Shown here one piece after another: positions 1-10,956 of a DNA stretch of 64,000 nt; the first letter of the stretch is position 1; each line of letters opens with the position of its first letter. Below the pieces are notes generated by a model. That model had not been told where the DNA came from. It was given only the letters and a program-made list of their open reading frames with translations, and did not search any database. The stretch comes from Ciborinia camelliae (Eukaryota > Ascomycota > Leotiomycetes > Helotiales > Sclerotiniaceae), in assembly GCA_025890175.1 (NCBI GenBank), contig JANPYM010000013.1, forward strand, positions 884,777 through 948,776, written 5' to 3'. The position numbers were made by a program, and so were the translations under genes.

Positions 1-203
1 TTTATTACAATTAATGTTTTATTACAATTAATGTTTTATTACAATTAACATTTTATTATGATTAATGTTTTATTATAATTAATATTTTATTATAATTAAT
101 GTTTTATTACAATTAGTGTTTTATTATAATTAACATTTTATTATTATTAGCATTTTATTACAATTAATGTTTTATTACAATTAACAATTTTTTACAGTTA
201 ATT
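1..203. repeat. 17-bp minisatellite, about 12 units, RIP-type variation
   Basis: The unit is TTTTATTACAATTAATG, repeated about 12 times from the window edge and so probably continuing to the left. Units differ mainly as TACAA/TATAA and AATG/AATA, which are CpA-to-TpA changes on one strand or the other. Confidence 0.85.
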
Positions 204-274
204 TTCGATCAATTAGATTTAGTATAAACGGGATTCCAATATATACGGATTATTTACTGTACAAATAATGCGCC

Positions 275-389
275 ATTGTTAGTTGGGGTATGTAACCGTT
301 GTTAACTGGGGTATATAATCGTTGTTAATTAGGGTATATAACTATCACTAACTAAAACATATAATTATTGTTAGATGGGGCATATAATC
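275..389. repeat. 23-bp tandem repeat, 5 units
   Basis: Five consecutive 23-bp units share the pattern GTTGTTAACTGGGGTATATA with scattered G/A and C/T changes. The fourth unit (344-366) is the most decayed, with the GGGG run read as AAAA. The array is followed by an inverted trace of the same motif (ATATACCCCAA, about 399-409). Confidence 0.8.
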
Positions 390-843
390 TTCAATCATAT
401 ACCCCAAATAATATCAAGTTTAATTTCAAAATACTATATTTTGTTATTGTATTACATAATATTATAATAAATATAATTCTCGAGTGAAACGAAAATCGGG
501 GGTTTGGAGACTAGCCCTCATAAATATTTTAGGAAAAATGATTCTGCGAATCTATAGTCTGAAAATAAAATTTTCCGCGACGGCTAGTTTTTTATATATT
601 TATAGGAAATTATAAAAGTTTAATATTTTTGTTTGGATTTTGCAAAAAATTAATTATTTTTTAATAATATATTAATAATATATTATTAAAATATTTTAAT
701 ATTTTTTGTATTGTTTATATAAGTAATATTTTTATTTTTAATTAAATTAAAAAGAAATATTAGATTTATATAATAAAAATTTTTAAACAATTAAAATATA
801 TTAGATTTTAGATTAATATTAAAAAAAATGAATTTAATATTTT

Positions 844-1016
844 TATTGAACATATAGTATGTATATATTGTGTGTATAGACTAGAGCTATGTACAGGAAC
901 TATAAAGTAGGTAAAGGGTATTGTACAATAGAGAAAGCTAAGCTACTTTAGGTAGTGGGGTAGACCTCGGTCATCCATACCATAGTGAATATGGTATAGT
1001 GATATGATCTTCAACA
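844..1016 (-). mobile_element. Solo-LTR-like element, copy 1
   Basis: This 173-bp copy is in reverse orientation (TATTGAACAT...CTTCAACA on the plus strand). It is flanked by a perfect 5-bp direct repeat ATTTT (839-843 and 1017-1021). Its base composition is near normal and stands out from the AT-rich surroundings. The inverted reading TGTTGAAGATC...GTTCAATA resembles Ty1/copia-type LTR ends. No internal coding region is attached, so a solo LTR is the simplest reading; a MITE-like element is the alternative. Confidence 0.75.
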
Positions 1017-1262
1017 ATTTTATAAACCAAATTTTTTGGATTAATAGTTTTTTTTGTTAAATTTTTTATTAATTTTAAAAAAATTAAGATTATTTAAAAT
1101 TAATTGATTTTTATGTTTATTATTAAATTATAAAATTTTTTAGGGTTTGTTAATTATTATTATTATTTTATTTAAAACTTTTTAAAGATTATTTGATTAT
1201 TGATTTTTTTTATTAAAAACAAATTTAAACAAAATTTTGTTTGAAATAAAATTGTTTAATTT

Positions 1263-1434
1263 TATTGAACATATAGTATATGTATTGTGTGTAGACTAAA
1301 GCTATGTACAGGAACTGTAAAGTAGGTAGAGGGTACTGTACAATAGAGGAAGCTAAGCTACTTTAGGTAGTGGGGTAGACCTCGGTTATCCATACTACTA
1401 TAGTGAATATGGTATAGTGATATGATCTTCAACA
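1263..1434 (-). mobile_element. Solo-LTR-like element, copy 2
   Basis: This second copy of the same element is 172 bp, in the same orientation as copy 1 and nearly identical to it. It has its own perfect 5-bp target duplication AATTT (1258-1262 and 1435-1439). Because each copy has a private duplication, the pair is two insertions rather than the two ends of one miniature retrotransposon. Confidence 0.75.
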
Positions 1435-3280
1435 AATTTGTATTTTAAATATTAAAGAATTTATTTATTTCGATTTTTATTTTTGTATATTTTGATTAAA
1501 ATAAAAAATCTGTTATCGAAATAAATTTTTTTGATTATGTTTATAATAAATATTTGTTTTAAAAGATTAATAATATTTTTTATTCTATAATTTTCTTTTT
1601 TTGAATTTTATTTTTAATAAAAATTAATTATAAAATTTATGATAAAACATTGTTAGTTATTATTAATATTTTTAAGTATTAACAATTCGAATTTGAGAGA
1701 ATAAAGATTTTTATTTATATTTTGATTAATTATAAAGTTTTAAAATATTTTATAATTATAAAAAAAATTAATTAATAATAAATTTAATAAATATTAATAT
1801 TATTTAATTATAATTTTAGGATTTAGTATTAATTAAAAAAATTAAATATTGTTATAAATATTTAATTTAATTTAAATAAAAATTATTAAAGAAATTTATT
1901 ATATTTTGATAATCGGATATCTTAAATTAACTTAAATATTATTTTATTTTTGATATTTTTATTATTAATTTAATATAAATATTATAATTACTCAATATTT
2001 ATATAATTATTATAAATACAAATAAATAAAAGTTTTTCAAAATATTTATAATAAGGTTTTAAATTTGTTTTTGATTATTAATTGTTTTTGATAATATATT
2101 AATATAAATTATATTATTTAATTTTTAATTATAAAAAACAAATATAATATTATTATTATATAAATGTGTAAATTAATTAAACAAAAAAATTTTGAATTTG
2201 TTTGAATTAATCTTTTTTTAAAATTTTTTAATAATAAAAGCTTTAATATTAAAAAAATAATTAAAATGATTTTTTATATAGTTTTACAATTAAATATTAA
2301 AATAATTGAATTTTTTATTTTTAATAAAAATTTATAATGGGATAGCAAAATTTAGCGATATTTTTATTGATTATAAAATATTTGTAAATTTATATTTATT
2401 ATTTATTATTTTAAAATAAATAATTAATCTAAAATATCAAACTAAAAATTTGAAAAATATTTATATTATTATATTAATTATTTTTAAAATAATTAAAATA
2501 AATAGTTTGTATTAATTAAGGTTATAATTAATTTTTAATTTTATTTTATAAAAAAAACTGAAAAAATTTTAAAATACTAATTTCAAATCCAAAAAACATT
2601 AAACTTTAATATTTACCCAAAAAATAAAGAATATTTATTAATATTATATTAAATTTATTATATTTAATTAGATTTAAATAAAATATAAAATTGATTTTTA
2701 TTACAAACTACTTTTTTGTATAAAAAAAAGTAATTTAATTTAATTAAATATTAAAAATATTAAAACTTTTTATTTATTTAAAAAATTAAATTATAAAAAT
2801 ATTAAGTTTTATACTATTTTTTAATTTATTAAATTATTTTTTCATAAATTATTTTTATTTAATAAACTAAACTATATTTATAATATTTTTTATTTAAATC
2901 TTATTCGTTTTTATATAAACGATTTTTTATTTAAACAATATATTAATCCATTTTAAGTTTTTAAAATTAATAAAAAAAATATATATAAGATTATCGGAAT
3001 TTTGGATTCCCAATTTTATCGAAATATTTTGCAATATTATATTAAATAAATTAATTAAAATATTAACTATAAATAATAAAATATTAATAAATATTTTTTA
3101 TTACAAAAAATTTATTTAGAATTTTTATAAACAATATTTTTACAAACCCAATAATTTTGGTTTCCCAACCCCACACCACAGTTTTGATAAACCACAAATA
3201 AAAAAAGAATTAATAAAAAAAAAAGAGGGATTTAAATTTTACACTTTACAAAAGCTTGCTAATTTAGAATTGAAAAATGA

Positions 3281-3712
3281 TATAACGAAATTATAAAGAT
3301 ACAGATTACATAATTAATATATAATCTACAATCACATACCTAATAATAAATATTTTTTATTTTTATAATATTAAATTTTAAATATAATATTCGCTTAATA
3401 TTATATACTAAATATTAACGCTAATTTAATATAACTATTTAAAATTATATAAAGTTTAATTATCCTATATTTTTTTTTAATATTAAAATCTAGATTTTTA
3501 TTAATACTGTTGAAGATCATATTCACTATAGTGACCGAGGTCTACCCCACTACCTAAAGTAGCTTAGCTTCCTCTATTGTACAGTACTCTCTACCTACTT
3601 TACAGTTCCTGTACATAGCTTTAGTCTACACACACAATACAATATACTATATGTTCAATAAATACAAATCTTAGTTCCTAAATCATTAGATCCCCAAGTC
3701 GTTCTCATGATA
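3281..3712 (+). repeat. Decayed LTR-like repeat A (interrupted)
   Basis: This is a roughly 270-bp repeat unit split by the element at 3508-3660. It matches repeats B (4672-4945), C (5511-5784, inverted) and D (6325-6430, 3' part) over the phrase ATCTAGATTTTTATTAATAC and the end CCAAGTCGT. It is heavily C-to-T mutated. Size and the direct-repeat arrangement with B suggest an LTR, with 3713-4671 as internal debris. The boundaries are approximate. Confidence 0.55.
3508..3660 (+). mobile_element. Solo-LTR-like element, copy 3, nested in a decayed LTR
   Basis: This 153-bp copy is in forward orientation (TGTTGAAGATC...GTTCAATA) and flanked by AATAC on both sides (3503-3507 and 3661-3665). It lacks about 20 bp near its start compared with copies 1 and 2; the missing part is a small inverted repeat. 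It interrupts the decayed LTR-like repeat A. The uninterrupted repeat B (about 4.9 kb) and D (about 6.4 kb) carry a single AATAC at this site, so the ends of the insertion are confirmed. Confidence 0.85.
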
Positions 3713-3719
3713 TATAATA

Positions 3720-3819
3720 AACTTATTGAGAATATTATAAGCTTATTAGAAATATAATAAGTTTATTAGAAGTATTATAAACTTATTGGAAATATTATAA
3801 ATTTATTGGGAATATAATA
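3720..3819. repeat. 20-bp tandem repeat, 5 units
   Basis: Five 20-bp units of the form AACTTATTGGAAATATTATA follow repeat A. Variation is G/A and C/T, as elsewhere in the block. Confidence 0.75.
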
Positions 3820-4671
3820 AAAGTTTATTGAAAAGTATAATAAAATAATTAAAAAAATAAAAAAAAAGTTTATTAGGGATAAAAATAAAGTTTATTAAAA
3901 ATAAAAAAAATGATTTATTAAAAATAAAATAAAAATTTATTAAAAATATAAAAATAGAATATTAAGAGTATATTTTATATTTTTAATTTTATAATGAAAT
4001 TTATAAATAATTTATTATAATAATATTTAAAATAAATATTTATTTTAAAAAATATTTTATTTTTTATTTGTTTTTAATTTATAAATATATATATATATAT
4101 ATATTATATTATTTTTATTTTAATATAAAAATAAATTAATTTATAAATTTATTTATAAATTTAATTTTAAATTGATTTTTTTATAATTTTATATATATTA
4201 TTAAATATTTTTAATAATTTTATTAATAATCAATTATTCTCATCATTAACATTTATTAATATTAAAAATCTTATTTATATATTATTTCAAAGCCTTAAAA
4301 ATATATTTTTTAATTATAATAAATATCAAAATATATCAAAAACCTTATATTCTAAAGCCCAATCAAATTTTAAAGTTTATTCAAACAAATATTATATTTA
4401 TTTTTAAGGTTTAAATAATAAAATAAATAACAATAAAGATATTATTAATAAAAAATGTAAATTTAAATTAAGCTTTAGTTTTAAATTTAGTAACTTTAAG
4501 ATTAATGTTATAAATGATATAGAAATATTGGATTTGGAATTTTCTAAATCTAATAAAAGGAAAGATAAGGATTTAGAAAGTTTTTTAGGTGAATTGTTTA
4601 AATTATTAAAGCTTATCGAAATACATTTAGATTTTATTATTAAAACTAAAATTAAGAATTAAATAAATATA

Positions 4672-4945
4672 TATAACAAAGTTACAGGGGTATGGGTTAC
4701 GTGATTAGCATATGATTTACAATTACATACCTGATAATAAATGCTCTTTATTTTTATAGTATTAAATTCTAAGTATAATACTTGTTTAATACTATGCACT
4801 AAACACTAGTGCCAGTTTAGTACAACTATTTAGATTTATATAAGGTTCAACTATCCTACATCTTCTTCTAACATTAAAATCTAGATTTTTATTAATACGA
4901 ATTTTAATTCCTAAATTATTAAATCTCTAAATTATCCTCGTGATA
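4672..4945 (+). repeat. Decayed LTR-like repeat B
   Basis: This is the best preserved full-length copy of the family, about 274 bp, from TATAACAAAGTTACAGGGGT to about CTCGTGATA. It keeps more C and G than copy A. It lies in direct orientation to A, with about 960 bp of AT-rich debris between them, as expected of a collapsed LTR element. No intact coding sequence remains in the interval. Confidence 0.6.
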
Positions 4946-5510
4946 ATATAATAAATTACAAAAAAAATTTAATATTTTAAAAAATAATATATTATTAATA
5001 TTTTTTAAAAATTTAAAAATTTAGAAATATATTATTATATTAAATAATATTAAAATATTTTTTAAGCTTTTTATATCAATATTAAGATTTGAAAATCTTA
5101 ATGATTTTATATTAATTTAATATAAATAATAAAAATTCTTTTTATAATCGAAATTTAGTTTAAATATAAATTTATTTATTATTATTATAAAGATTTTAAA
5201 ATTTGAATATAAAGTTTTAAGAAAATTATTTTTTATTTTGAAAAAAGAAATAGCAAATTTATATTGAATATAAATTTATTTTTTAATATTTTAATTATAC
5301 TAAAATAATATATTTTATTACAATTTTTTTTATTAATATAAATAAATAAAAATTAAATTTTAAAAAAAAACTATTTATTATATTCGAAAAATAAAAGAAA
5401 TTTAAGAAATCTAAAAAAGCTTTTAATATATTAATATTAAAAAATTTATATTTTTTTGATTTAAAAAATTTATTTGAATTTATTTTATTATTTGATATTA
5501 ATTATAAAAT

Positions 5511-5784
5511 TATTACAAAAACGACTTGGAGATTTAATAATTTAGAAATTAAGATTTGTATTAATGAAAATCTAAATTCTAATATTAAAAGAAAATACAG
5601 GATAACTGAATTTTATATAGATTTAAATAGCTGTATTGAACTGGTGTTAGTGTTTAGCATATAATATTAAACGAGTATTATATTTAGAATTTAATATTAT
5701 AAAAATGAAAAGTATTTATTATTAGGCATATAATTGTAGGTTATATGTTAGTTATATAACCCGTACCCCTATAACTTTGTTATA
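5511..5784 (-). repeat. Decayed LTR-like repeat C (inverted)
   Basis: The reverse complement runs from TATAACAAAGTTATAGGGGT through ATCTAGATTTTC-like sequence to CTCCAAGTCGT, matching B. The opposite orientation means at least two insertions of this family in the block. The ends are approximate. Confidence 0.6.
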
Positions 5785-6324
5785 TTATATTATATTTGGG
5801 AATAATATTTTAGGTTTAAATTTGAATATATAGGAGTTATATTACATTTAAGGGTTATATTTTAGAAAAACATTATTATATTTGAAAATTGCGTTTTAGG
5901 TTTCAATTTGAATGTTATATACGTTATATAAAAATATATATTCTAAAAAAACGATTTAGTTTATTAGCTAACTAACACTTTTATTTTATATTACCTTTAA
6001 AAAAATATTGAAATAGTAAGTCAGGTATTATGTTTTAGTATTAACCTAGCCTAATTTAGTTTAGCGTAACTTAGTATAACTATTTTATATTATTTATTAT
6101 ATAATCGTAGATTACTATATAACTTCAATTTATAATTTTTTCATTATTTTCGCTGTCCGCCTTGATCCTGTGATAAAGTCATCCTCTTAATATATTAGTT
6201 AATAATTATATATAAAATCTATATTTCAAATTTGAATTAATAGTATTTATTAATTATTGAATTAGAAATACTTCAAAATGGCCGTTTTTGGTAGGAAAGG
6301 GTGGCCGGAAAGTAGGGTAGGAGA

Positions 6325-6430
6325 CTTAAGGTTCAGCTTTCCTATACCTTCTTTTAGAACTAGAATCTAGATTTTCATTAATACAAACCTTAGTTCTTCA
6401 TTTATTAGTTTTCCAAGTCGTCCTCATAAT
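6325..6430 (+). repeat. Partial LTR-like repeat D at the block edge
   Basis: About 105 bp match the 3' third of repeats A-C (AGAATCTAGATTTTCATTAA, then CCAAGTCGTCCTCAT). It retains more C and G than the other copies. It marks the boundary where the AT-rich block ends and normal sequence begins. Confidence 0.55.
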
Positions 6431-6971
6431 ATTCACCTTTCTCTTTCTTTCCCTCTTTCGAGCTAGAGGCGAGAGAAGGATAGAGAGGGAAGGGGAGAAA
6501 GAAAAAGAAGAGGGAGTTTTGTAGTACGGCGATTGCGATTCGTGCTTTTTGTCTCTGGCTTAAGCAATGGATGCATCGCAATCAAAAAAGCGGGGAAGGA
6601 GGGGGGAGAAAAGGGGAACGTCTTTTCTCTCGCCTCTTCTCTCATCTTTTCTTTTATCTCCCCCCTCTCCCTCTCCTTTCCCTTTCCCTCCACCCCCCCT
6701 TTTAATATGAGTGTTTAATAAATTATACAGTATAAACTGATCAAAGATTGTAAGGGGTGTAAAAAATAAACGCAAATCGCCCTAGCAATTACATGTTTAC
6801 TTTTAGCCCCAAAACAGCCGTAGTCAAACCTCGTACATATATAATACAGAACAAATAGTTTTCCGATCCGATATGGCTACGTGATTAACAAAATGGCTGT
6901 GTAGTAGAAACGTACAAATATCGCAAATTATACGCAGGACAACTTTTATCACAGGAGCTAAAACATCTGTA
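6431..6971. other. Transition zone, purine/pyrimidine-rich
   Basis: Around 6436-6700 there are long strand-biased CT and GA tracts that create short overlapping ORFs on both strands. None looks like a real protein. I see no gene here. Confidence 0.6.
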
Positions 6972-8069
6972 TTAAAAAGCCCGGTCCCCATTCCCACCTT
7001 CATCTTTATATTTATCTTCCTCCTCTTCATCTGAGTCATCCTCATCCCCATCCTCGCTCTCTCCCGAGAGGAATTTCTCCTTGGGTAATTTATGACCGGC
7101 AAACATCTTCATCGTAGTCTCTTCGCTCAAGTATCGCCCAGGAGTGCCCCAATATTTGGCGAACCTTGCCCTCTATTCTTCTATTCTGGCCAAATTCAGT
7201 ATCTCTTATGCGGCTATATTTATGCATACCAACCAATATGATAGTAAAGATATCTTTTTCTTGGTCTATTTGCGTTGAGAAAGGCGAATTTCTGACCATG
7301 AAGTGCTTTGAATTCAATACCCAGATGGAAATGTTTTTGGTTTGAAAGATGCTTATCCATAACCCTCAGCCCCCATTGCACCTTCCTCGGACAAAGAGGG
7401 TACAATTGTCAACGGGCATTTGTCGAAGCAAATTTCTATTTGGATTTCCAAGATTAATCCGTTTTCAACGTAAAATGACTCTTCGGTCGCCTTTTGCCCG
7501 AAGATATGCCTCATTGACAATTGTCTTAGCCTGACAGGCATAAGGTGTGCTGCCTTAAAGTGCTTCGAAAGGCTCCATATATGTGCGACAACACACCCAT
7601 ACTCTTTCACTGCATCTTCCATTCTTTCCACGCCATAATGGTTCGCCGATTTGTCTTTGGAAGCCGATTGTTGAGTGCTAGACCTCTGTTCCTTGATATA
7701 GAGCTGCAATCTCAGCTCAACCTGTGCCCTTCTAGCCAACTCTAACACATTTTCATCTTCCCTTTGGCGGGCCTTCGAGTTGACATTTTGCTGATGTCTG
7801 GATAATACTTGGGCTATCATGTCCGAGTATACCGTCTTCCTTCTTTGACAATTTCGTTGATGAGTTTGTATTTCGCTAATTGGGGTATCGGCGGGTGTAT
7901 CCATTGCTGTTTTTTCCTCTTCTTCATTCATTTCTTTCAATGGCATTTGCAAACGTCCCACATCCCTAGGCCATTCCATTGAATTATCAGATTCACTATC
8001 TTTTCTTTTCCTGTTCTTCTCTTCTTCTTTCGTACGATCTGGTAGCGTCTTCTCGCCCGAGGAAGACAT
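6972..8069 (-). pseudogene. HNH-nuclease-family protein gene with three frameshifts
   Basis: The first 238 codons (8069-7353) are open. Residues about 172-224 resemble the fungal HNH-endonuclease-like family: an AAH motif (His175), FGQKATEE, then ENGLIL (Asn203) and a TIVP segment. The expected downstream family sequence is present but needs three frame changes. LRVMDKHL follows in the second frame, KYSRIRDTEFGQ in the third, and KYWGTPGRYLSEE plus an acidic tail in the original frame, ending at a TAA at 6972-6974. Each change equals one extra base, near a C5 run (7370-7374), 7233-7234 and 7158-7159. No splice-site pair explains them. It is therefore a decayed gene, or an assembly with base insertions. 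Its place beside the RIP block fits loss of function. The family assignment is from memory. Confidence 0.6.
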
Positions 8070-9034
8070 GATTCCACAAATATCTAGTATCTATCTCTAT
8101 ACGAGCTTCAACGAAAGAATATGCAATTGGATATTGGATATGCCCCCGAAAAGAAATCACAGGTGGTTGATGTGTAAATTGTTGAAGGGATTCCGATTGG
8201 AAGTGTGGAGATGATTGATTATTACCTAGCTATTAATCCTAAAAACGTAATGCTATATACACCTACCTAGTTACTCTACACCGTATTCGCCACATTAAAG
8301 CTTAAGATCGTTGTTGGGCATCAATATTGCAGGTGCAACTAACAGGGTCCATGTGATCGTGAGATCATAGTTCTAATAATAAATCAACCTTCCACACCTA
8401 CAATCAGAACGTCACATCCCCACAGTTCACTTGAGACCAATCGATACTAATTTATAAATATAGCTAAATTTGCGGATATTGTTGAAGCGAATTTAAGCAG
8501 ATATGTTTATCAATGATAAAACTAAGACATCCAGCACGAGATGGAAAAATTTCGACAGTGAGTGAAGTACAGTGATGTATTTCCAATAAGCTAAGACGTA
8601 AAGCCCATTCACTACCCAGCATGATATGACTGGCATTTTTCTTGAAGCGTGACTTTTACAACCGCATTAGGCTCAGAGGTAAAACAAAATAACTTTACCT
8701 ATCCTCATTATTCTAAATTCTTAATAAGTAAAGTATCTTTTCAATATTTTTACATTACTAAAGCGATATCACAAGGCCAGGCCACTAGGCTATAAAATTT
8801 GAGTGATAGTCAGTGCTGCCGTATTTCCATGAACATTAAAACAATGGCTGAACAACCTAACTTAGGACAACTCGTTTAGCCGTACTAAAAAATATCCCCT
8901 ATTCATCTATTTGCCCACAATACCACAACAGATCGAACGCAACACAACCCCCCCAAAAACAATACCTAAACACAATACTGAAATAGCAACACTATCAAGA
9001 AAACCATCCAGGAGACCAAACCAGACACCAGAAA
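8070..9034. other. Intergenic, no gene seen
   Basis: This is ordinary composition DNA between the minus-strand HNH relic and the plus-strand small ORF, presumably holding both promoters. No ORF or RNA gene is recognisable. Confidence 0.6.
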
Positions 9035-9331
9035 ATGGATGAAAAGAACGCCGAATCAAAAATTCACGAAACTCAACTCGCGGCTCTATTAATTCTATAT
9101 CAAAAATGGGATGAAATAAAGGCTAGGGATGGATTACCTACCATCACGATTGACAAAACTAATTCATCCCACGGTTCATACGTCAAACCAACAACCAAGC
9201 TTGACGCCGTTTGGAGAGAGATAGTCGCGTTGAGGAAGAATATGGGAATGGAATCTCAGGGAGAAGGGAAGGAAAAATGGTGCAGATGGTGCAAGGAGCG
9301 TGAGGGGAAGGAATTCGAGCACTGGTATTGA
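9035..9331 (+). CDS. Small hypothetical protein, 98 aa
   Basis: This is a single-exon ORF with A at -3 of the start codon and a preceding C/A-rich leader typical of fungal 5' UTRs. The protein is hydrophilic. It has a helix-prone N-terminal half (HETQLAALLILYQKWDEIKA), a central W-x-x-I-x-x-L pattern and a C-terminal WCRWC (CxxC) followed by charged residues and HWY. There is no signal peptide or membrane segment. I do not recognise a family. It sits in the accessory zone, and its codons look plausible, but the gene is unproven. Confidence 0.4.
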   Translation: MDEKNAESKIHETQLAALLILYQKWDEIKARDGLPTITIDKTNSSHGSYVKPTTKLDAVWREIVALRKNMGMESQGEGKEKWCRWCKEREGKEFEHWY

Positions 9332-9760
9332 CAAAACAAGAATAGGGTGAATGGGAGGGTTTCTGGGGTATGCGGTGATGTTGGGGATCAATGTGACAGG
9401 ATGTCATTTAGATTGTTGATCTGAGCAATTTGTGAATACAAAAGTGACCTTGCTGGTAACCTCATACTATGGGGATTCTGCATGATCACAAATACTACCA
9501 TATCCATTTCAAAACGAGTGATTGAAACAGAAGTATAGGTAAAAGTGATTTGATAACTCCTGAATCATGAGAAAAAAAAATCTTCTCATTGTTCTATAAT
9601 AGGGTCGAGTCCACCTCATTTCCTATATTTCATTCCACGTCCACACAACAAAACTACCCAGATTCATCATATTACCTAGAAGAGAACAAGACAAAATACC
9701 CTTACAAATATCAAACACCGCTCATCAGAAACTGTATACCAAGTGGAAATAACAGCAACG
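9332..9760. other. Intergenic, no gene seen
   Basis: Nothing is recognisable apart from short ORFs that end quickly. A C/A-rich leader precedes the ATG at 9761. Confidence 0.5.
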
Positions 9761-9913
9761 ATGAACAACTTGAAGAAATTACAACTCACCAATTTGGAGA
9801 ATTTGGTCGAAGAGGCTGCCAGGGTATTCGCCAGAGATGGAAATTGCGCGCAGTGGCGATATTTAATGAAGGAAGTGGAGAATATGAAAGAAGCTATGGG
9901 TTGGAACAGATAG
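9761..9913 (+). CDS. Possible 50-aa peptide
   Basis: This short ORF has A at -3 and begins MNNLKKLQLTNLENLVEEAA. It is strongly amphipathic or coiled-coil-like and ends in KEAMGWNR. Its layout (leucine-rich helix, then W, then a K/E-rich helix ending in MGW) faintly recalls the 98-aa ORF just upstream, which ends a similar helix in KNMGM. The two could be diverged duplicates. It is too short for statistics and may be noise. Confidence 0.25.
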   Translation: MNNLKKLQLTNLENLVEEAARVFARDGNCAQWRYLMKEVENMKEAMGWNR

Positions 9914-10956
9914 AGCAGCTCGATATTACCAGCACGGTAGGGAGGCAGGGGTAACGGGGGATTGGAGAGTTTGGGGATTTTGGTTGGGAGAACATGAAGC
10001 TTCACTATTTGAAGTCTCATGTGAATGTTCGATGGTGCATTAACGATCAAGGAAGGAAAGGAAAGGAGAGTGATGTTTGTGAATCAGGACACATGGAGGG
10101 GTAAATCAAATGAATCACAACAAATTGCCTGCAATTTCCACATGATTTGGTGATCTTTTTCTTCATCCTTTCCATATGGATTCACCCCAAACATAACCGT
10201 CACCACTTCAGACAAAATCTTTAATAGTTAGCAATCGAGGGGTGGTATAATGATCCCATGAATGTTCACTTGACTATGAAACGAAGTGACAGAAGAAGTC
10301 ATAACCTGCAGCTTGGGGCCAACGAATACAGAGTATTGCAGCGTGGAATTTTGGCCAGCTCGACCGAATTCTGTGACCAAAGTCATTTAAGAATCCCCAA
10401 CGACATGCATTGTATATATTTTTGCCATTCAGCTATGACGATCTCCCGCATCAAGCTTTTCGGACTTCCAAGATTTAGTGGCATTATCCCTTCACTTCAA
10501 GATGTCAGTCATGTGATATATGAGGAAAACTGAAAACCCGCTTCTACCTGTAGTTAACATTTCATCGACCATGATATTAAGTTCAGACAAACAAGAGTTC
10601 AATTCTTGCATACAATAGGTCAGAGTTGGAATGCGGGTGAGGTACGGGAGGGAAGGGAAAGGGAGAAAAAGGGGTTGATAAAACGTTGAAGAAGATATAC
10701 CGGCAAAAATAACGATTTTTAATAAAAGCTTTTTTACAATTTACAGGAATTCATAAAAACTAAAGATCACAATATTATACTCAGAATAGTATAATAATAA
10801 TAATCGGAATAGTATAATAATAATAATAATGATAATGAATGTGTGGACCACGATCTTCAAATTGAAGGAGGATCCCTCGAAGCAATCGTATTCGTAGCGC
10901 GCGGGCCATAGCGTGACCTATTTTTGAAGGGGGCGGGTAAGCGTCATTGTGGCTTT

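Larger units (their letters stand above)
1..6340. repeat. AT-rich RIP-degraded block
   Basis: The stretch is overwhelmingly A and T, with long TTTAAT/ATATTT runs and no ORF of useful length on either strand. Where repeat copies can be compared, differences are mostly C-to-T and G-to-A in CpA/TpG context, which is the mark of repeat-induced point mutation in ascomycetes. Base composition returns to normal around 6.15-6.45 kb. It contains decayed LTR-like repeats, three minisatellites and three late, unmutated short insertions, listed separately. It could be the flank of a transposon island, a subtelomere or a pericentromere; the sequence does not tell which. Confidence 0.9.

Noticed and set aside
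1..389. CRISPR-like array
   Set aside because: Units are directly adjacent with no spacers, and the DNA is fungal nuclear. These are minisatellites.
844..1434. One miniature LTR retrotransposon (TRIM) with the two short repeats as its ends
   Set aside because: Each repeat has its own 5-bp target duplication and the outermost flanks (ATTTT, AATTT) do not match, so two solo insertions fit better.
1..6340. Mitochondrial DNA or an AT-rich mitochondrial insertion
   Set aside because: There are no mitochondrial genes or tRNAs, and substitution types fit RIP of nuclear repeats.
6463..6775. Overlapping 61-76 aa ORFs on both strands
   Set aside because: They are products of CT/GA-rich low-complexity sequence and mirror each other on the two strands.
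9589..10050. 121-aa plus-strand and 124-aa minus-strand ORFs
   Set aside because: They overlap almost completely on opposite strands, with no motif; the shorter in-between frame at 9761 has the better start context.
10258..10533. 91-aa plus-strand ORF
   Set aside because: There is no motif or composition suggesting protein, and the leader is poor.
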